Source: JAJRXG01 sp964640065 (GTDB lineage Bacteria > Bacteroidota > Bacteroidia > Chitinophagales > Saprospiraceae). From it: 20,685 nucleotides of DNA. The position numbers and the translations under genes are program-made. The notes under the pieces were generated by a model. That model did not search any database. It was not told where the DNA came from and saw only the letters and a program-made list of their open reading frames with translations. The stretch is from the NCBI GenBank assembly GCA_964640065.1, contig CAZXIE010000058.1:1-20685 (forward strand). The letters are read 5' to 3'. Below are positions 1-8,962 of this stretch, piece after piece. The stretch's first letter is position 1. Each line of letters opens with the position of its first letter.

Positions 1-773
1 GTACGACTGAAGATGTGACGATCGTAAATCGATTTATCGAAGGGGCAGCTCCTGGAGTATATTGGGGATTTTTGATTGACACTGATCATGATGCAGGAAC
101 TGGAGTTTATTCGTCACAAGAGGCTATTGAATCGGATCCTAATATAACGAATGACCCTACTCGACGATCAAGTGTTCAGCCGGGTGATTTTATAAGAAGA
201 GATATCAATGGCGATGGACAAGTTAATGCGGCAGATCAAACTATCCTAGGAGATCCAACTCCGGACTTCATCTATGGATTGAATTTTACTGGCAATGTTG
301 ATAATTTGGATTTTGGGTTGTTTTTCCAAGGTTCGCAAGGCAATGAAATTTATAATGTCGTAAGATTCTATAATATATTCTGGGCAGATGATAATAAGAT
401 TAGTGACGTACTAAGATCATGGACTCCTAGTAACACAATCACTGATATACCAAGGTCTACTACTGTGGATGCTGCAGAAAATAGAGCTCCTTCATCCTTC
501 TTTGTTGAAGATGGATCTTACTTAAGACTTCGAACCGCGGAGATAGGATACACTTTAGATATGGCCAATACAGATTGGATTGACAACGTTAGAATATCTC
601 TTACTGCTCAGAACCTGTTTACAGTTACAGGTTATAGCGGATATAATCCTGATATATCTTCTGCATCCGGAGGACGTACTGGATTACCTAATCCGCTCTT
701 AGCCAGAGGGCTTGACGTAAGAGCTTATCCTTTAGCTAGAACTTTTTTGCTTGGAATTCAAGCTAATTTCTAA
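1..773 (+). CDS. SusC-type TonB-dependent outer-membrane receptor, C-terminal fragment
   Basis: This is the 3' end of a SusC/RagA-type TonB-dependent receptor, the 22-stranded outer-membrane barrel that imports oligosaccharides with a SusD lid. The frame is open to the left edge (first whole codon at base 3), so the gene starts outside the window; a GTG at 15 is only an internal Val codon. About 256 residues are present, against roughly 1000 in the family. Visible family features are a DINGDGQVNAADQTILGDPTPDF segment type (calcium-like loop leading into barrel strands), the strand pair around DFGLFFQGSQGNEIYN, late-barrel text around SYLRLRTAEIGY and SLTAQNLFTVTGYSGYNPD, and a last strand ending in Phe (LLGIQANF), as needed for BAM-dependent assembly. 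It stops 10 bases before the SusD partner, consistent with one transcript. Substrate cannot be read from the sequence; the neighbouring glycosidase hints at galactosides. Confidence 0.93.
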   Translation, partial: TTEDVTIVNRFIEGAAPGVYWGFLIDTDHDAGTGVYSSQEAIESDPNITNDPTRRSSVQPGDFIRRDINGDGQVNAADQTILGDPTPDFIYGLNFTGNVDNLDFGLFFQGSQGNEIYNVVRFYNIFWADDNKISDVLRSWTPSNTITDIPRSTTVDAAENRAPSSFFVEDGSYLRLRTAEIGYTLDMANTDWIDNVRISLTAQNLFTVTGYSGYNPDISSASGGRTGLPNPLLARGLDVRAYPLARTFLLGIQANF

Positions 774-783
774 ATCAAGAACT

Positions 784-2364
784 ATGAGAACTTTAAAAAA
801 TAAATCGATGATTAAGCAAATATTCGTGCTAGGAGTTTTTGCCAGTATCCTGCTTATGCCTCAAAGTTGTACGGATGGTATTTTGGATCAAGTAAATACT
901 AATGCAGTATCTACTGGTAACTTCTGGCAAGATGCAGCTGATGCAGAACTTGCAGTTAATGGTATGTATCATCCACTGACGAATACATTTTTCTGGGGAA
1001 GAATCGTACATACAGGAGCCATCTTGAGGTCTGACGCTTTTAATATTCGTCCCTTTGGAACGAATACTTCTATGTCTACCTTTCAAGGTGAACCAGGAGT
1101 AGCTAGATGGGCAACTGAACCTTTCCAAGAGCCGTATAAGGCAATCTTCAGAGCCAATGCTATCCTTGAAAATGTCAATGCAGACAACATCCCTGATGCT
1201 GGAGTACGCAATGGTATACTAGGGCAAGCTTTCTTCATAAGAGCATTTGCACATTTCTACTTAGTTAAACTTTTTGGTAATGTGCCTTTGGTAACTCAGA
1301 CAGCTCAAAGTGGTGAAGATTTTTTCCCTAATCAAGCTAGTCCTGCAGATGTTTATGCTCAGATAGAAGCTGACTTCGCTATGGCAGCAGACTTGCTACC
1401 TAGTTCATGGAGTGGTAATGATTTGGGGAGAGCAACTTCAGGTGCAGCTTCGGGGTATCTTGGTAAGGCAAGATTATATCAAGGCCGGTGGGCTGAGGCT
1501 GAAGCGGCATTTAGAGATGTTGTGAACAGTAACGTGTATTCATTGCTGCCAGCAGAGAGATATGCAGAAAATTTTGGCTTTACCAATGAAAACAATGAAG
1601 AGTCTCTTTTCGAATTCCAATATCAAGGGTTAGCCTCATTCTCTTGGGGTGTAGATGTACCTGGTGTTGGTACATTGGGTACGTATCATATCGATTATGC
1701 TGCCCCTTTTGAGTCTCCAGACCAGTCGCATTATATCAACCAATGGGTATTAGACGTATTTGAACGCAATGGTGATGTGGTCAGAAGAAATGCCACATTA
1801 GCCTTTGATTTTCCTGGTTCTACGGGATATGGAGGATTGCCATTCACTGAAGACTTTTCGTCGGAGATAGCACTAGCAACTCAGGAAGGCATGTCACCTA
1901 TTTATTCAAGGAAGTATGCTGGTTTAGATGTAGGGATGAGAGATGATGTAGATGTGTTAGGTACTAATGTAGGTAACAACTGGAGGATGCTTAGGTATTC
2001 TGATGTATTGCTTATGCTGGCAGAAGCTCTTAATAATCAAGGTAATACGGCAGAAGCCCTCACTTTCGTAAATCAAGTAAGACAGAGAGCACAGATCGAT
2101 CCGCTTGCTGATTTATCTCAGTCTGAAGCTGCACTAGCTATAATAGATGAGAGAGTCATGGAACTCACTGGTGAAGGACATAGATTCTTCGATTTAGTAA
2201 GATGGGAACTAGCAGATGATTTTCTTGGAGCTAATAGTTTGCATGGGGATCACCCAAAATCTCTTAGCAATGGTGTCTTCCAATCTGGGAAGCACGAGCT
2301 AGTTTGGATACCTACAAGCGAACTAAATTCTAATCCTAATATGCAACAGAATCCGGGTTACTAA
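784..2364 (+). CDS. SusD/RagB-family outer-membrane glycan-binding lipoprotein
   Basis: SusD-like surface lipoprotein that closes over the SusC channel and binds the incoming glycan. The chosen start at 784 gives 526 residues: a basic N-terminus (MRTLKNKSMIK), a hydrophobic stretch (IFVLGVFASILLM) and a lipobox-like PQSC with Cys29 as the likely lipidated residue. The open frame extends upstream to 751, but that start lies inside the susC coding end and would add 11 residues before the signal peptide. Family features include the N-terminal NTNAVSTGNFWQDAADAELAVNGMY region type, the TPR-like middle (GQAFFIRAFAHFYLVKLFGNVPL), and the C-terminal RagB signature with VNQVRQRA and ERVMELTGEGHRFFDLVRW. 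Length is normal for the family. It follows the SusC fragment by 10 bases and is followed by a hairpin terminator, so the SusCD pair probably forms its own transcription unit. Confidence 0.95.
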   Translation: MRTLKNKSMIKQIFVLGVFASILLMPQSCTDGILDQVNTNAVSTGNFWQDAADAELAVNGMYHPLTNTFFWGRIVHTGAILRSDAFNIRPFGTNTSMSTFQGEPGVARWATEPFQEPYKAIFRANAILENVNADNIPDAGVRNGILGQAFFIRAFAHFYLVKLFGNVPLVTQTAQSGEDFFPNQASPADVYAQIEADFAMAADLLPSSWSGNDLGRATSGAASGYLGKARLYQGRWAEAEAAFRDVVNSNVYSLLPAERYAENFGFTNENNEESLFEFQYQGLASFSWGVDVPGVGTLGTYHIDYAAPFESPDQSHYINQWVLDVFERNGDVVRRNATLAFDFPGSTGYGGLPFTEDFSSEIALATQEGMSPIYSRKYAGLDVGMRDDVDVLGTNVGNNWRMLRYSDVLLMLAEALNNQGNTAEALTFVNQVRQRAQIDPLADLSQSEAALAIIDERVMELTGEGHRFFDLVRWELADDFLGANSLHGDHPKSLSNGVFQSGKHELVWIPTSELNSNPNMQQNPGY

Positions 2365-2395
2365 GCTCGAATTTTAAGTAGTTTTTTCATATTAT

Positions 2396-2429
2396 AGCCC
2401 TTCACTTTGTATTAAGTGGAGGGCTCTTT
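2396..2429 (+). terminator. Hairpin terminator after the SusCD pair
   Basis: A 12-bp stem pairs bases 2396-2407 (AGCCCTTCACTT) with 2414-2425 (AAGTGGAGGGCT), with one G-T wobble and a six-base loop TGTATT. Only a short U-rich tail (CTTTA) follows on the plus strand. It lies 31 bases after the SusD stop and before the next gene, as expected for a factor-independent terminator; the weak T-run makes it imperfect. Confidence 0.6.
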
Positions 2430-2466
2430 ATCCATAGGATAATGACTATAATTTAATATGGAATAT

Positions 2467-2477
2467 TGAGGCCCTCA
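2467..2477. repeat. Short perfect inverted repeat before the FG-GAP gene
   Basis: TGAGGCCCTCA at 2467-2477 is a perfect 11-base inverted repeat around a central C. It ends eight bases before the ATG of the FG-GAP/ASPIC gene. It could be a protein-binding site or a small RNA hairpin near the start codon, but a repeat this short can arise by chance. Confidence 0.25.
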
Positions 2478-2485
2478 GACCATCT

Positions 2486-5400
2486 ATGCTCATTGATATT
2501 AAAAAAAAACAATTCAGACGCACTTTTGCTTTTGTGCTATGCTTTTTTTTGTTGTTCATAAGATGTTCTGACCCGCATGGAGAAGAAGTTTTCGTAAGGA
2601 TCGATGAGCATGTCAGTTCAGTAGATTTTGTTAATCATGTACAAGATTCTGATAGCATACATCTGATCAACTTTCATTACCTCTATAATGGAGGAGGAGT
2701 AGGTGTTGGAGATTTTAACAGAGATGGATTGCAGGATTTGGTATTTGGAGGAAATCAAGTAAGTTCAAAATTGTATTTGAATAAAGGAGATTTCAAATTT
2801 CAAGATATTTCTATAAATTCTGGTTTTCAAACAGAAGGCTGGGTCAATGGGATTTCTATAGTGGATATAAATAACGATCTGCTTCCAGATATTTACCTTA
2901 GTGTAGGCGGATATAAGTGTGAAGGTCAGTGTAAGAATTATCTTTTCTTGAATCAGTTTAACGGTGAAAAATTGAAATTTACGGAAGTGGCTGAAGAGTA
3001 TGGATTAGAAGATGGACTATATACACAACAAGCCTTGTTTTTTGATGCCGACCAGGATGAAGATTTAGATGTGTATTTACTAAGAAATTATATCGATCCG
3101 AATAATAAAAACTATCCTCGTCCGAAGAGGTACTTCTCTCAGAACTCGCGCGACGCACTACTGATTAGAGAAGAGTATCGAGATTCTATCATATATGTAG
3201 ATCGATCCGACAAGTTTGGTATAGACCTACCTGGATATGGGTTAGGCGTCGCGCTTACAGATATCAATAATGATATGAAGCCTGATATATATGTCACCAA
3301 TGATTTTATCAGTGATGACATAATCTGGATGAATACGACTATTGCATTTGAAGATAAATCAAAAGATATCTTGTCTCACACTTCATATAATAGTATGGGG
3401 GTCGACATAGCAGATGTTAATAATGATGGCCGAGAAGATATCATGGTAGTTGATATGCTGCCATATACTAATGATCGCCAAAAGACGATGTTAGGTAAGT
3501 TAAACTATGATAAGTATTTACTTACTCTTAGAGAAGACTATAATGCCCAAGTTGTAAAAAATACACTACAGATACACAATGGTCATAGAGATGGTCAGGT
3601 GTTACCGATGAGTGATTTGGCGTATACATATAATGTCGATCAGACGGACTGGAGTTGGGCACCTTTGCTAGCTGATTTTACAAATGATGGATATCTTGAT
3701 CTTTATATTACTAACGGATATGGCTCTAATATCACAGATCTTGATTTTATAAATAGTAGCCAAAAAACAAGCCCTTTTGGTAATTCAAATCGAAAAGAAA
3801 AGGAAGTTTTAGATAGGCTTCGTAAGCAGCCTCCGGTATTGATGCAGAATCAGTTTTTTAGTAGTCAAGCTAATAGCGCATTAAAAAATTTGACTGAAGC
3901 TTATTTTCCTGATCATCCAACTATTTCTAATGGAGCGGCATATGCTGATTTAGATAATGACGGTGATCTCGATATTATAAATAACAATATCAATCAGACG
4001 GCTGATATCTATGAAAACACATCCGAGGGTAATTATATACAAATTGAACTAGTCGGATCATCAAAAAATAAACAAGGGATCGGTGCTAAAATATGGGTAT
4101 ATGGTAGTAGGCAAGATTATTATCGCTATGCATCTCCGGTAAGAGGATATCTGTCAAGTGTGGATCCTATCCATCATATAGGACTCCACCCTGAAGAAAT
4201 TATAGATAGTGTAAAAGTAATATGGCCTGATGGTCAAGAAACAACACACAAAGAAGTCTCTCTTAGAAGTAGGATGACCATGGGTTATGGTAATTCTAAA
4301 GAATCTCAAGACTTGAAGGTAAGTAGTGATTCAAAATTATTTTCACTAGATCGAATATATGATCTAGGAATTAGAAAAGGAATGCATTCATATGGAGAGC
4401 AACCACTTCAGCTATTTGACGAAAAAGAACTATTCGCATTTAGACATCTGATGAAAAAGGATGGAGGAATTATAGCAGCCTCAAGGGAATCTATGTTTTT
4501 CATAAATGATGAATTTACGGCCCCAGAAATGTATGAAGGAGATTCTATTATTGGAAGGATCACAGATTCATCTGAGTATCATAGAGTATATTATTCAAGC
4601 GACAATCAAGTTGTAATCATAGCTCAGCCCAAAGAGGAGTCCAGTCAGGTTAATTTGTATGGACATGATGATTTGAAGCCCATAGGCTCATTGGATTTGC
4701 CGATAGAATGGAATTATCTGAGTGCTATCGATGTGAGATCTAAAGAGTCGGGCTGGGAGATAGTTGCTTCAGGACTTTGGAGTGCCCCCATACTTTGTTC
4801 TTTAGATACAATCAATCAAAAAGTAGAGTTCAGTTCCAGCCTCTCAAGTCTTGTGGGCATGTGGCGGACTGTTCTTTTGGAAGATATCGATCAAGATGGC
4901 GATACTGATATCTTGTTGGGTGGATTAGGAAACAATTCTAAATTATCGACATCTCAGGGGCCGCTTCCTTTCTGTATTAAAGATATAGACGGTAACGGTG
5001 ACAAAGAATATTTGCTAGGATGTAAGATTGGTTATGGTAAAGATGAAATCTACCCTTATCATACTCTAGATGATATTGCATCCAGATTGCCAGCCATACG
5101 TGATACCTATCAGGACTATGAATCTTTTGGTGAAACTGATTGGTCTACTCTCTTAGAGCAATTAGGGGTTGACGATGATCAGATTTTATACTTACAAGAG
5201 CTAGAGTCAATACTCCTTATCAATAATGGGAATGAAGGATTTGCTGTAAGCAAGTTGCCGGAGCAGTTCCAATATGCCCCGATCAATGATTTTGAACTTG
5301 CTGATCTTAACAATGACGGATATCTTGATATTATTGCAGCTCCTAATGATTATACAGCAGAGAGTAATAGTGGACGATTTGATGCCTCCTTGGGTATGAT

Positions 5401-5557
5401 AGCATTAGGAAGTTCTACTGGAGTGTTCTCATATCTCCATCCTGAGAAGAGTGGAGTTGACCTGAGTAGAGATCTCAGAAAAGTGTTATATAGTGAAGGT
5501 GATGTGTACTTTATGGATCTAGACAATAATATTATAAAATATAGCTCCAGAAGATGA
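2486..5557 (+). CDS. FG-GAP/VCBS-repeat lipoprotein with ASPIC/UnbV domain (CRTAC1-like)
   Basis: A 1023-residue exported protein of the CRTAC1-like family often found beside SusC/SusD pairs in Bacteroidota; its exact role is not established. The N-terminus (MLIDIKKKQFRR, then FAFVLCFFLLFIRC) is a lipoprotein signal with Cys27 as the probable lipidation site. From about residue 70 there are repeated FG-GAP blades with calcium-type Asp/Asn loops: VGDFNRDGLQD, VDINNDLLPD, FDADQDEDLD, LTDINNDMKPD, IADVNNDGRED, ADFTNDGYLD and YADLDNDGDLD. An ASPIC/UnbV domain follows at about residues 520-600 (IELVGSSKNKQGIGAKI ... VKVIWPDGQ). A second group of blades is near the C-terminus (EDIDQDGDTD, KDIDGNGDKE, ADLNNDGYLD). 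This architecture suggests a calcium-stabilised beta-propeller at the cell surface, perhaps assisting SusCD. It has its own start after the hairpin terminator and lies 50 bases upstream of the glycosidase. Confidence 0.9.
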   Translation: MLIDIKKKQFRRTFAFVLCFFLLFIRCSDPHGEEVFVRIDEHVSSVDFVNHVQDSDSIHLINFHYLYNGGGVGVGDFNRDGLQDLVFGGNQVSSKLYLNKGDFKFQDISINSGFQTEGWVNGISIVDINNDLLPDIYLSVGGYKCEGQCKNYLFLNQFNGEKLKFTEVAEEYGLEDGLYTQQALFFDADQDEDLDVYLLRNYIDPNNKNYPRPKRYFSQNSRDALLIREEYRDSIIYVDRSDKFGIDLPGYGLGVALTDINNDMKPDIYVTNDFISDDIIWMNTTIAFEDKSKDILSHTSYNSMGVDIADVNNDGREDIMVVDMLPYTNDRQKTMLGKLNYDKYLLTLREDYNAQVVKNTLQIHNGHRDGQVLPMSDLAYTYNVDQTDWSWAPLLADFTNDGYLDLYITNGYGSNITDLDFINSSQKTSPFGNSNRKEKEVLDRLRKQPPVLMQNQFFSSQANSALKNLTEAYFPDHPTISNGAAYADLDNDGDLDIINNNINQTADIYENTSEGNYIQIELVGSSKNKQGIGAKIWVYGSRQDYYRYASPVRGYLSSVDPIHHIGLHPEEIIDSVKVIWPDGQETTHKEVSLRSRMTMGYGNSKESQDLKVSSDSKLFSLDRIYDLGIRKGMHSYGEQPLQLFDEKELFAFRHLMKKDGGIIAASRESMFFINDEFTAPEMYEGDSIIGRITDSSEYHRVYYSSDNQVVIIAQPKEESSQVNLYGHDDLKPIGSLDLPIEWNYLSAIDVRSKESGWEIVASGLWSAPILCSLDTINQKVEFSSSLSSLVGMWRTVLLEDIDQDGDTDILLGGLGNNSKLSTSQGPLPFCIKDIDGNGDKEYLLGCKIGYGKDEIYPYHTLDDIASRLPAIRDTYQDYESFGETDWSTLLEQLGVDDDQILYLQELESILLINNGNEGFAVSKLPEQFQYAPINDFELADLNNDGYLDIIAAPNDYTAESNSGRFDASLGMIALGSSTGVFSYLHPEKSGVDLSRDLRKVLYSEGDVYFMDLDNNIIKYSSRR

Positions 5558-5607
5558 TCGCAACCTTTCAAGAATTAAACGAAGTATCCAACTGACATAA
5601 AAAAGGA

Positions 5608-7365
5608 ATGAAAGTCATAGACCGACAAGTGAGAATAGCAGAAGTACCAGAGATCTTTGGTTGTGTCGAAGGGGTGAATTGTGATCTAACTCTTATCAGT
5701 GAAAGTGCGCTCACAAGTACGTATAAGGTCATCATCAATACTAACTCACTCCCCATAACTAACCTGCATATTAAATGGCGCCTGCCCTGCATAGGAGTCA
5801 AGGGGATATGGTCCTCCAATGCAGGTATGGATAAGCGTGTTCATGCAGACTGGGAAGATTCGCAAGTTAAATCACGTATCTCTGTGGATGCTCCAGTCTT
5901 GACAGTATATGATCATGATGATCAGAACGTAGTTACTATTGGGTTCTCAGACTTTATCTATACTACTCATCTTGAGGCTAGCATCCAAGAAGAAGATGGC
6001 TGTATACACTGCTTAATAAAGCCATTAGTTGAAGAGATAGATATACCGGAGATATATGAGGCCCATCTCATAGTAATCAAAGATAAAGTCTCATATATTG
6101 AAGCACTTAATCAAGTTGCACTTTGGTGGAAAGAAGATCTCAATGTAGCCAACCAACCGATGTCATCGAGAGTGCCATTGTATTCCACATGGTATTCGTA
6201 TCACCAAAATTTCACTGCTGGAGAGTTACTTGACGAATGCAGAGCAGCTAAGAAACTTGGATTCAGTGGTATCATCATCGATGATGGATGGCAGACACGT
6301 GATATCGGTAGAGGATATGACTATACCGGTGACTGGGAGGTAGAGCGCATAGAGGATGTTAGATCATTTGTAGCATCCATCCATGATATGGATATGTTTT
6401 GTATGTTTTGGTTTTCAGTACCTTTCTGTGGTGTAAAATCTAAAGCCTATCAGCGATTTAAAGGGAAGTTTCTTACCGAAAATCATCATTGGGCACCAGT
6501 ATTTGATCCAAGATACCCGGAAGTAAGAGAGTATCTGATAAGTAGGTATGTAGAAGCCGTTAGAGATTGGGGTATTGATGGATTAAAATTGGACTTTATA
6601 GATGATTTTAAAGTATACGAGGAGACAGATACGACACCAGGAAATGGAAAAGATTGTACATCTGTAAATCGCGGCGTCCAATATCTAATCGATGAGATCA
6701 GGGCTGCACTCTATGCCATAAATCCTAATATCTTAATAGAGTTTCGACAAAAGTATATTGGCCCTTACTTATGGACCTTAGGTAACATGTTTAGAGCTTT
6801 TGATTGTCCATATGACAGCACTAATAATCGCGTGCGCACTACTGATGTAAGATTGCTCAGTGGCGGCTCAACTGTGCATTCGGATATGATAGCATGGCAC
6901 CATGACGAACAAGTAGAGCAAGCAGCATTACAATTGACTAATATTCTATTCTCTGTACCACAACTCTCTGTGAAGTTAGCTGAAGTCAGCGAGGATCACC
7001 GACAGATGATCATGCATTGGACACAGTATTGGAATGATAATGCAAATATATTACTTAGCGATTCTTTCAAACCTCAAAAGCCGTCTTCAAACTATCCTAT
7101 CATCTCTACCGCATCGCGAGATAAGACGATTATCGGCATTTATGATGATGTAGTTATACATCTTCCAGAATCACCGAGAAGAATAGATATCGTTAATGGT
7201 AAAATGTCAGAAGATGTAGTCATCTTGGTCGCTGGTCAAAGCCGTCAAGCCAAACTAATTTGTAAAACATGTAAAGGAGAGATCGTTACGCAATCTCACA
7301 TCGTACTTTCAGAGATGTCTGTTCTAAAAGTACCTGCTAACGGACTTATAGAACTTTATTTATAA
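5608..7365 (+). CDS. GH36-like alpha-galactosidase (melibiase, clan GH-D)
   Basis: A 585-residue glycoside hydrolase with an N-terminal beta-sandwich (about 1-180) and a TIM barrel (about 190-500). Barrel motifs are those of clan GH-D alpha-galactosidases: STWYSYHQNFT, then GIIIDDGWQT, then the nucleophile motif DGLKLDFID with D329 as the predicted nucleophile. RAFDCPYDS follows, where D399 or D403 is the best candidate acid/base. The overall sequence reads as GH36 rather than GH27 because of length and the N-terminal sandwich. There is no signal peptide, so it should work in the cytoplasm on imported galactosides. It lies 50 bases after the FG-GAP gene and 18 bases before the symporter, suggesting an operon. 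Exact substrate specificity is unknown; a related GH-D activity other than alpha-galactosidase is possible. Confidence 0.82.
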   Translation: MKVIDRQVRIAEVPEIFGCVEGVNCDLTLISESALTSTYKVIINTNSLPITNLHIKWRLPCIGVKGIWSSNAGMDKRVHADWEDSQVKSRISVDAPVLTVYDHDDQNVVTIGFSDFIYTTHLEASIQEEDGCIHCLIKPLVEEIDIPEIYEAHLIVIKDKVSYIEALNQVALWWKEDLNVANQPMSSRVPLYSTWYSYHQNFTAGELLDECRAAKKLGFSGIIIDDGWQTRDIGRGYDYTGDWEVERIEDVRSFVASIHDMDMFCMFWFSVPFCGVKSKAYQRFKGKFLTENHHWAPVFDPRYPEVREYLISRYVEAVRDWGIDGLKLDFIDDFKVYEETDTTPGNGKDCTSVNRGVQYLIDEIRAALYAINPNILIEFRQKYIGPYLWTLGNMFRAFDCPYDSTNNRVRTTDVRLLSGGSTVHSDMIAWHHDEQVEQAALQLTNILFSVPQLSVKLAEVSEDHRQMIMHWTQYWNDNANILLSDSFKPQKPSSNYPIISTASRDKTIIGIYDDVVIHLPESPRRIDIVNGKMSEDVVILVAGQSRQAKLICKTCKGEIVTQSHIVLSEMSVLKVPANGLIELYL

Positions 7366-7383
7366 TCACTGAATCTAATTCAC

Positions 7384-8955
7384 ATGGGTGCTCATATATC
7401 AAATATAGACATAGCCATTATCATTATTTACTTCGTGATCGTACTTGGTATCGGTCTGGTGATAGCGATGAGGACGCGTACGAGTGATGAGTTGTTTCTA
7501 GGAGGGCGCACATTTACATGGGGACTTATCGGTGTGTCTCTATTTGCGTCTAATATAAGTACGACGACGATCATGGGTTTGTCAGGAGCTGCCTATAAGA
7601 CTGGTATCGTCACTTCTGTATATGAATGGATGTCAGGTATACCACTTATCATAGCGGCTATCATATTTGTACCGTTATATCTTAAGTCTAAGATTACAAC
7701 TATACCAGAGTTCCTCGAGAAGAGGTTTGATAGGCGCTCTCAGATCTTTTTTTCTCTTTGCACCATATTTGCGACTATACTTGTGGAGATGGCCGGAGGG
7801 CTTTATGCAGGAGGTCTGGTCCTTCAGGTTTTCTTTCCAGATGTCCAGATATGGCAGGCGGCTTTTACGATTGCTATCATAGCTGGATTGTATACTGCCT
7901 TTGGAGGATTAAAAGCGGTTGTTTATACCGATGCGATACAAGCAGTCATATTAGTGGTGGGATGTTCGGTTCTAACTTATATGTTATTTGACAAGTTAGA
8001 TTTTGATTGGGATAAAGTTTTGAGCAGCACTCCTGAGCATCATTTTTCAGTAGTTCGACCGCTCAGTGATCCTACCTTGCCATGGCCCGGTATATTGCTT
8101 GGAGTGCAGTTGCTTGGCTTCTGGTATTGGAGTACTAATCAGTACATCGTGCAACGAGTGCTAGGTGCTCGAGATATCAAACATGCCAGATGGGGAGTCA
8201 TCTTCGCTGGTTTTCTTAAAATATTACCACTCTTTATCATGGTTATACCTGGAGCCATGGCTATCGTACTCTACCCAGGTATCGAAAATGGAGACTCGGT
8301 CTTTCCTACCTTAGTTACAGAGGTGCTACCAGTCGGTATGGTTGGTCTCGTATTAGCTGGACTCGTAGCTGCGATCATGTCGAGTGTAGATTCATCACTT
8401 AACAGTGCTTCGACACTTGTCGTCATAGATTTTGTCAAGCCAAATAGACCTAATCTTACAGAACATCAACTCAAAAGATATGGTAGCATCACCACTCTAA
8501 TACTGATGGTTATCGCTGCAAGTTGGGCTCCGATGTTAGAGAGATTTGACGGTATCTGGGACTATCTTCAGCAGATGTACAGCATATTTGTGCCACCTGT
8601 AGTTGTCTTATTCCTAGTCGGAGTATTCTATAAGAGAGGTAATGGACAAGGTGCCATATGGACTCTGGGCATAGGAACACTTATAGGTATTTTATTCTTT
8701 ACGCTTACAAGACTGGGTTTTTGGCATTTGCATTTCACGATCACAGTAGGTATCGTTATAGCCATATGTACGCTCGTGTTCATCTTAGTAAGTAACGCTA
8801 CGGATCCTCCAGATCGAGAAGTGATCAATGAACTCACTTTTAGCAGAGATTTGGTGACTATGGGTACAGAAGGATTGCCTTGGTATAAAAATTATCTCTA
8901 TCAGATAGTCTTACTGACGGCAATCATCTTTATGATTCTCATAGTGCTTTGGTAA
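7384..8955 (+). CDS. SSS-family sodium/solute symporter (SLC5-like, probable sugar transporter)
   Basis: A 523-residue polytopic inner-membrane protein of the sodium:solute symporter family. It has about 13-14 hydrophobic segments, starting with IAIIIIYFVIVLGIGLVIAM. Family text includes the SDELFLGGRTFTWGLIGVSLFASNIST region type with the unwound first core helix, GLYTAFGGLKAVVYTDAIQ, and AAIMSSVDSSLNSASTLVV, the last matching the Na2-site Ser-rich helix of SGLT/LeuT-fold transporters. The LSGAAYKTGI and WYWSTNQYIVQRVLGARD stretches resemble sugar-type (SGLT) members. It follows the alpha-galactosidase by 18 bases on the same strand, so it probably brings the sugar or oligosaccharide into the cytoplasm for hydrolysis. 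Its stop is only seven bases from the stop of the convergent oxidoreductase gene. The solute cannot be fixed from sequence. Confidence 0.9.
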   Translation: MGAHISNIDIAIIIIYFVIVLGIGLVIAMRTRTSDELFLGGRTFTWGLIGVSLFASNISTTTIMGLSGAAYKTGIVTSVYEWMSGIPLIIAAIIFVPLYLKSKITTIPEFLEKRFDRRSQIFFSLCTIFATILVEMAGGLYAGGLVLQVFFPDVQIWQAAFTIAIIAGLYTAFGGLKAVVYTDAIQAVILVVGCSVLTYMLFDKLDFDWDKVLSSTPEHHFSVVRPLSDPTLPWPGILLGVQLLGFWYWSTNQYIVQRVLGARDIKHARWGVIFAGFLKILPLFIMVIPGAMAIVLYPGIENGDSVFPTLVTEVLPVGMVGLVLAGLVAAIMSSVDSSLNSASTLVVIDFVKPNRPNLTEHQLKRYGSITTLILMVIAASWAPMLERFDGIWDYLQQMYSIFVPPVVVLFLVGVFYKRGNGQGAIWTLGIGTLIGILFFTLTRLGFWHLHFTITVGIVIAICTLVFILVSNATDPPDREVINELTFSRDLVTMGTEGLPWYKNYLYQIVLLTAIIFMILIVLW

Positions 8956-8962
8956 AACCATG

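Noticed and set aside
751..783. Upstream start for the SusD gene
   Set aside because: It lies in the susC coding end and would put 11 extra residues before a normal lipoprotein signal peptide.
829..1128. Minus-strand ORF of 99 codons inside the SusD gene
   Set aside because: It lies wholly within a clear SusD gene and has no recognisable domain.
5568..5819. Minus-strand ORF near the start of the glycosidase gene
   Set aside because: It overlaps the confident GH36-like coding start and shows no family match.
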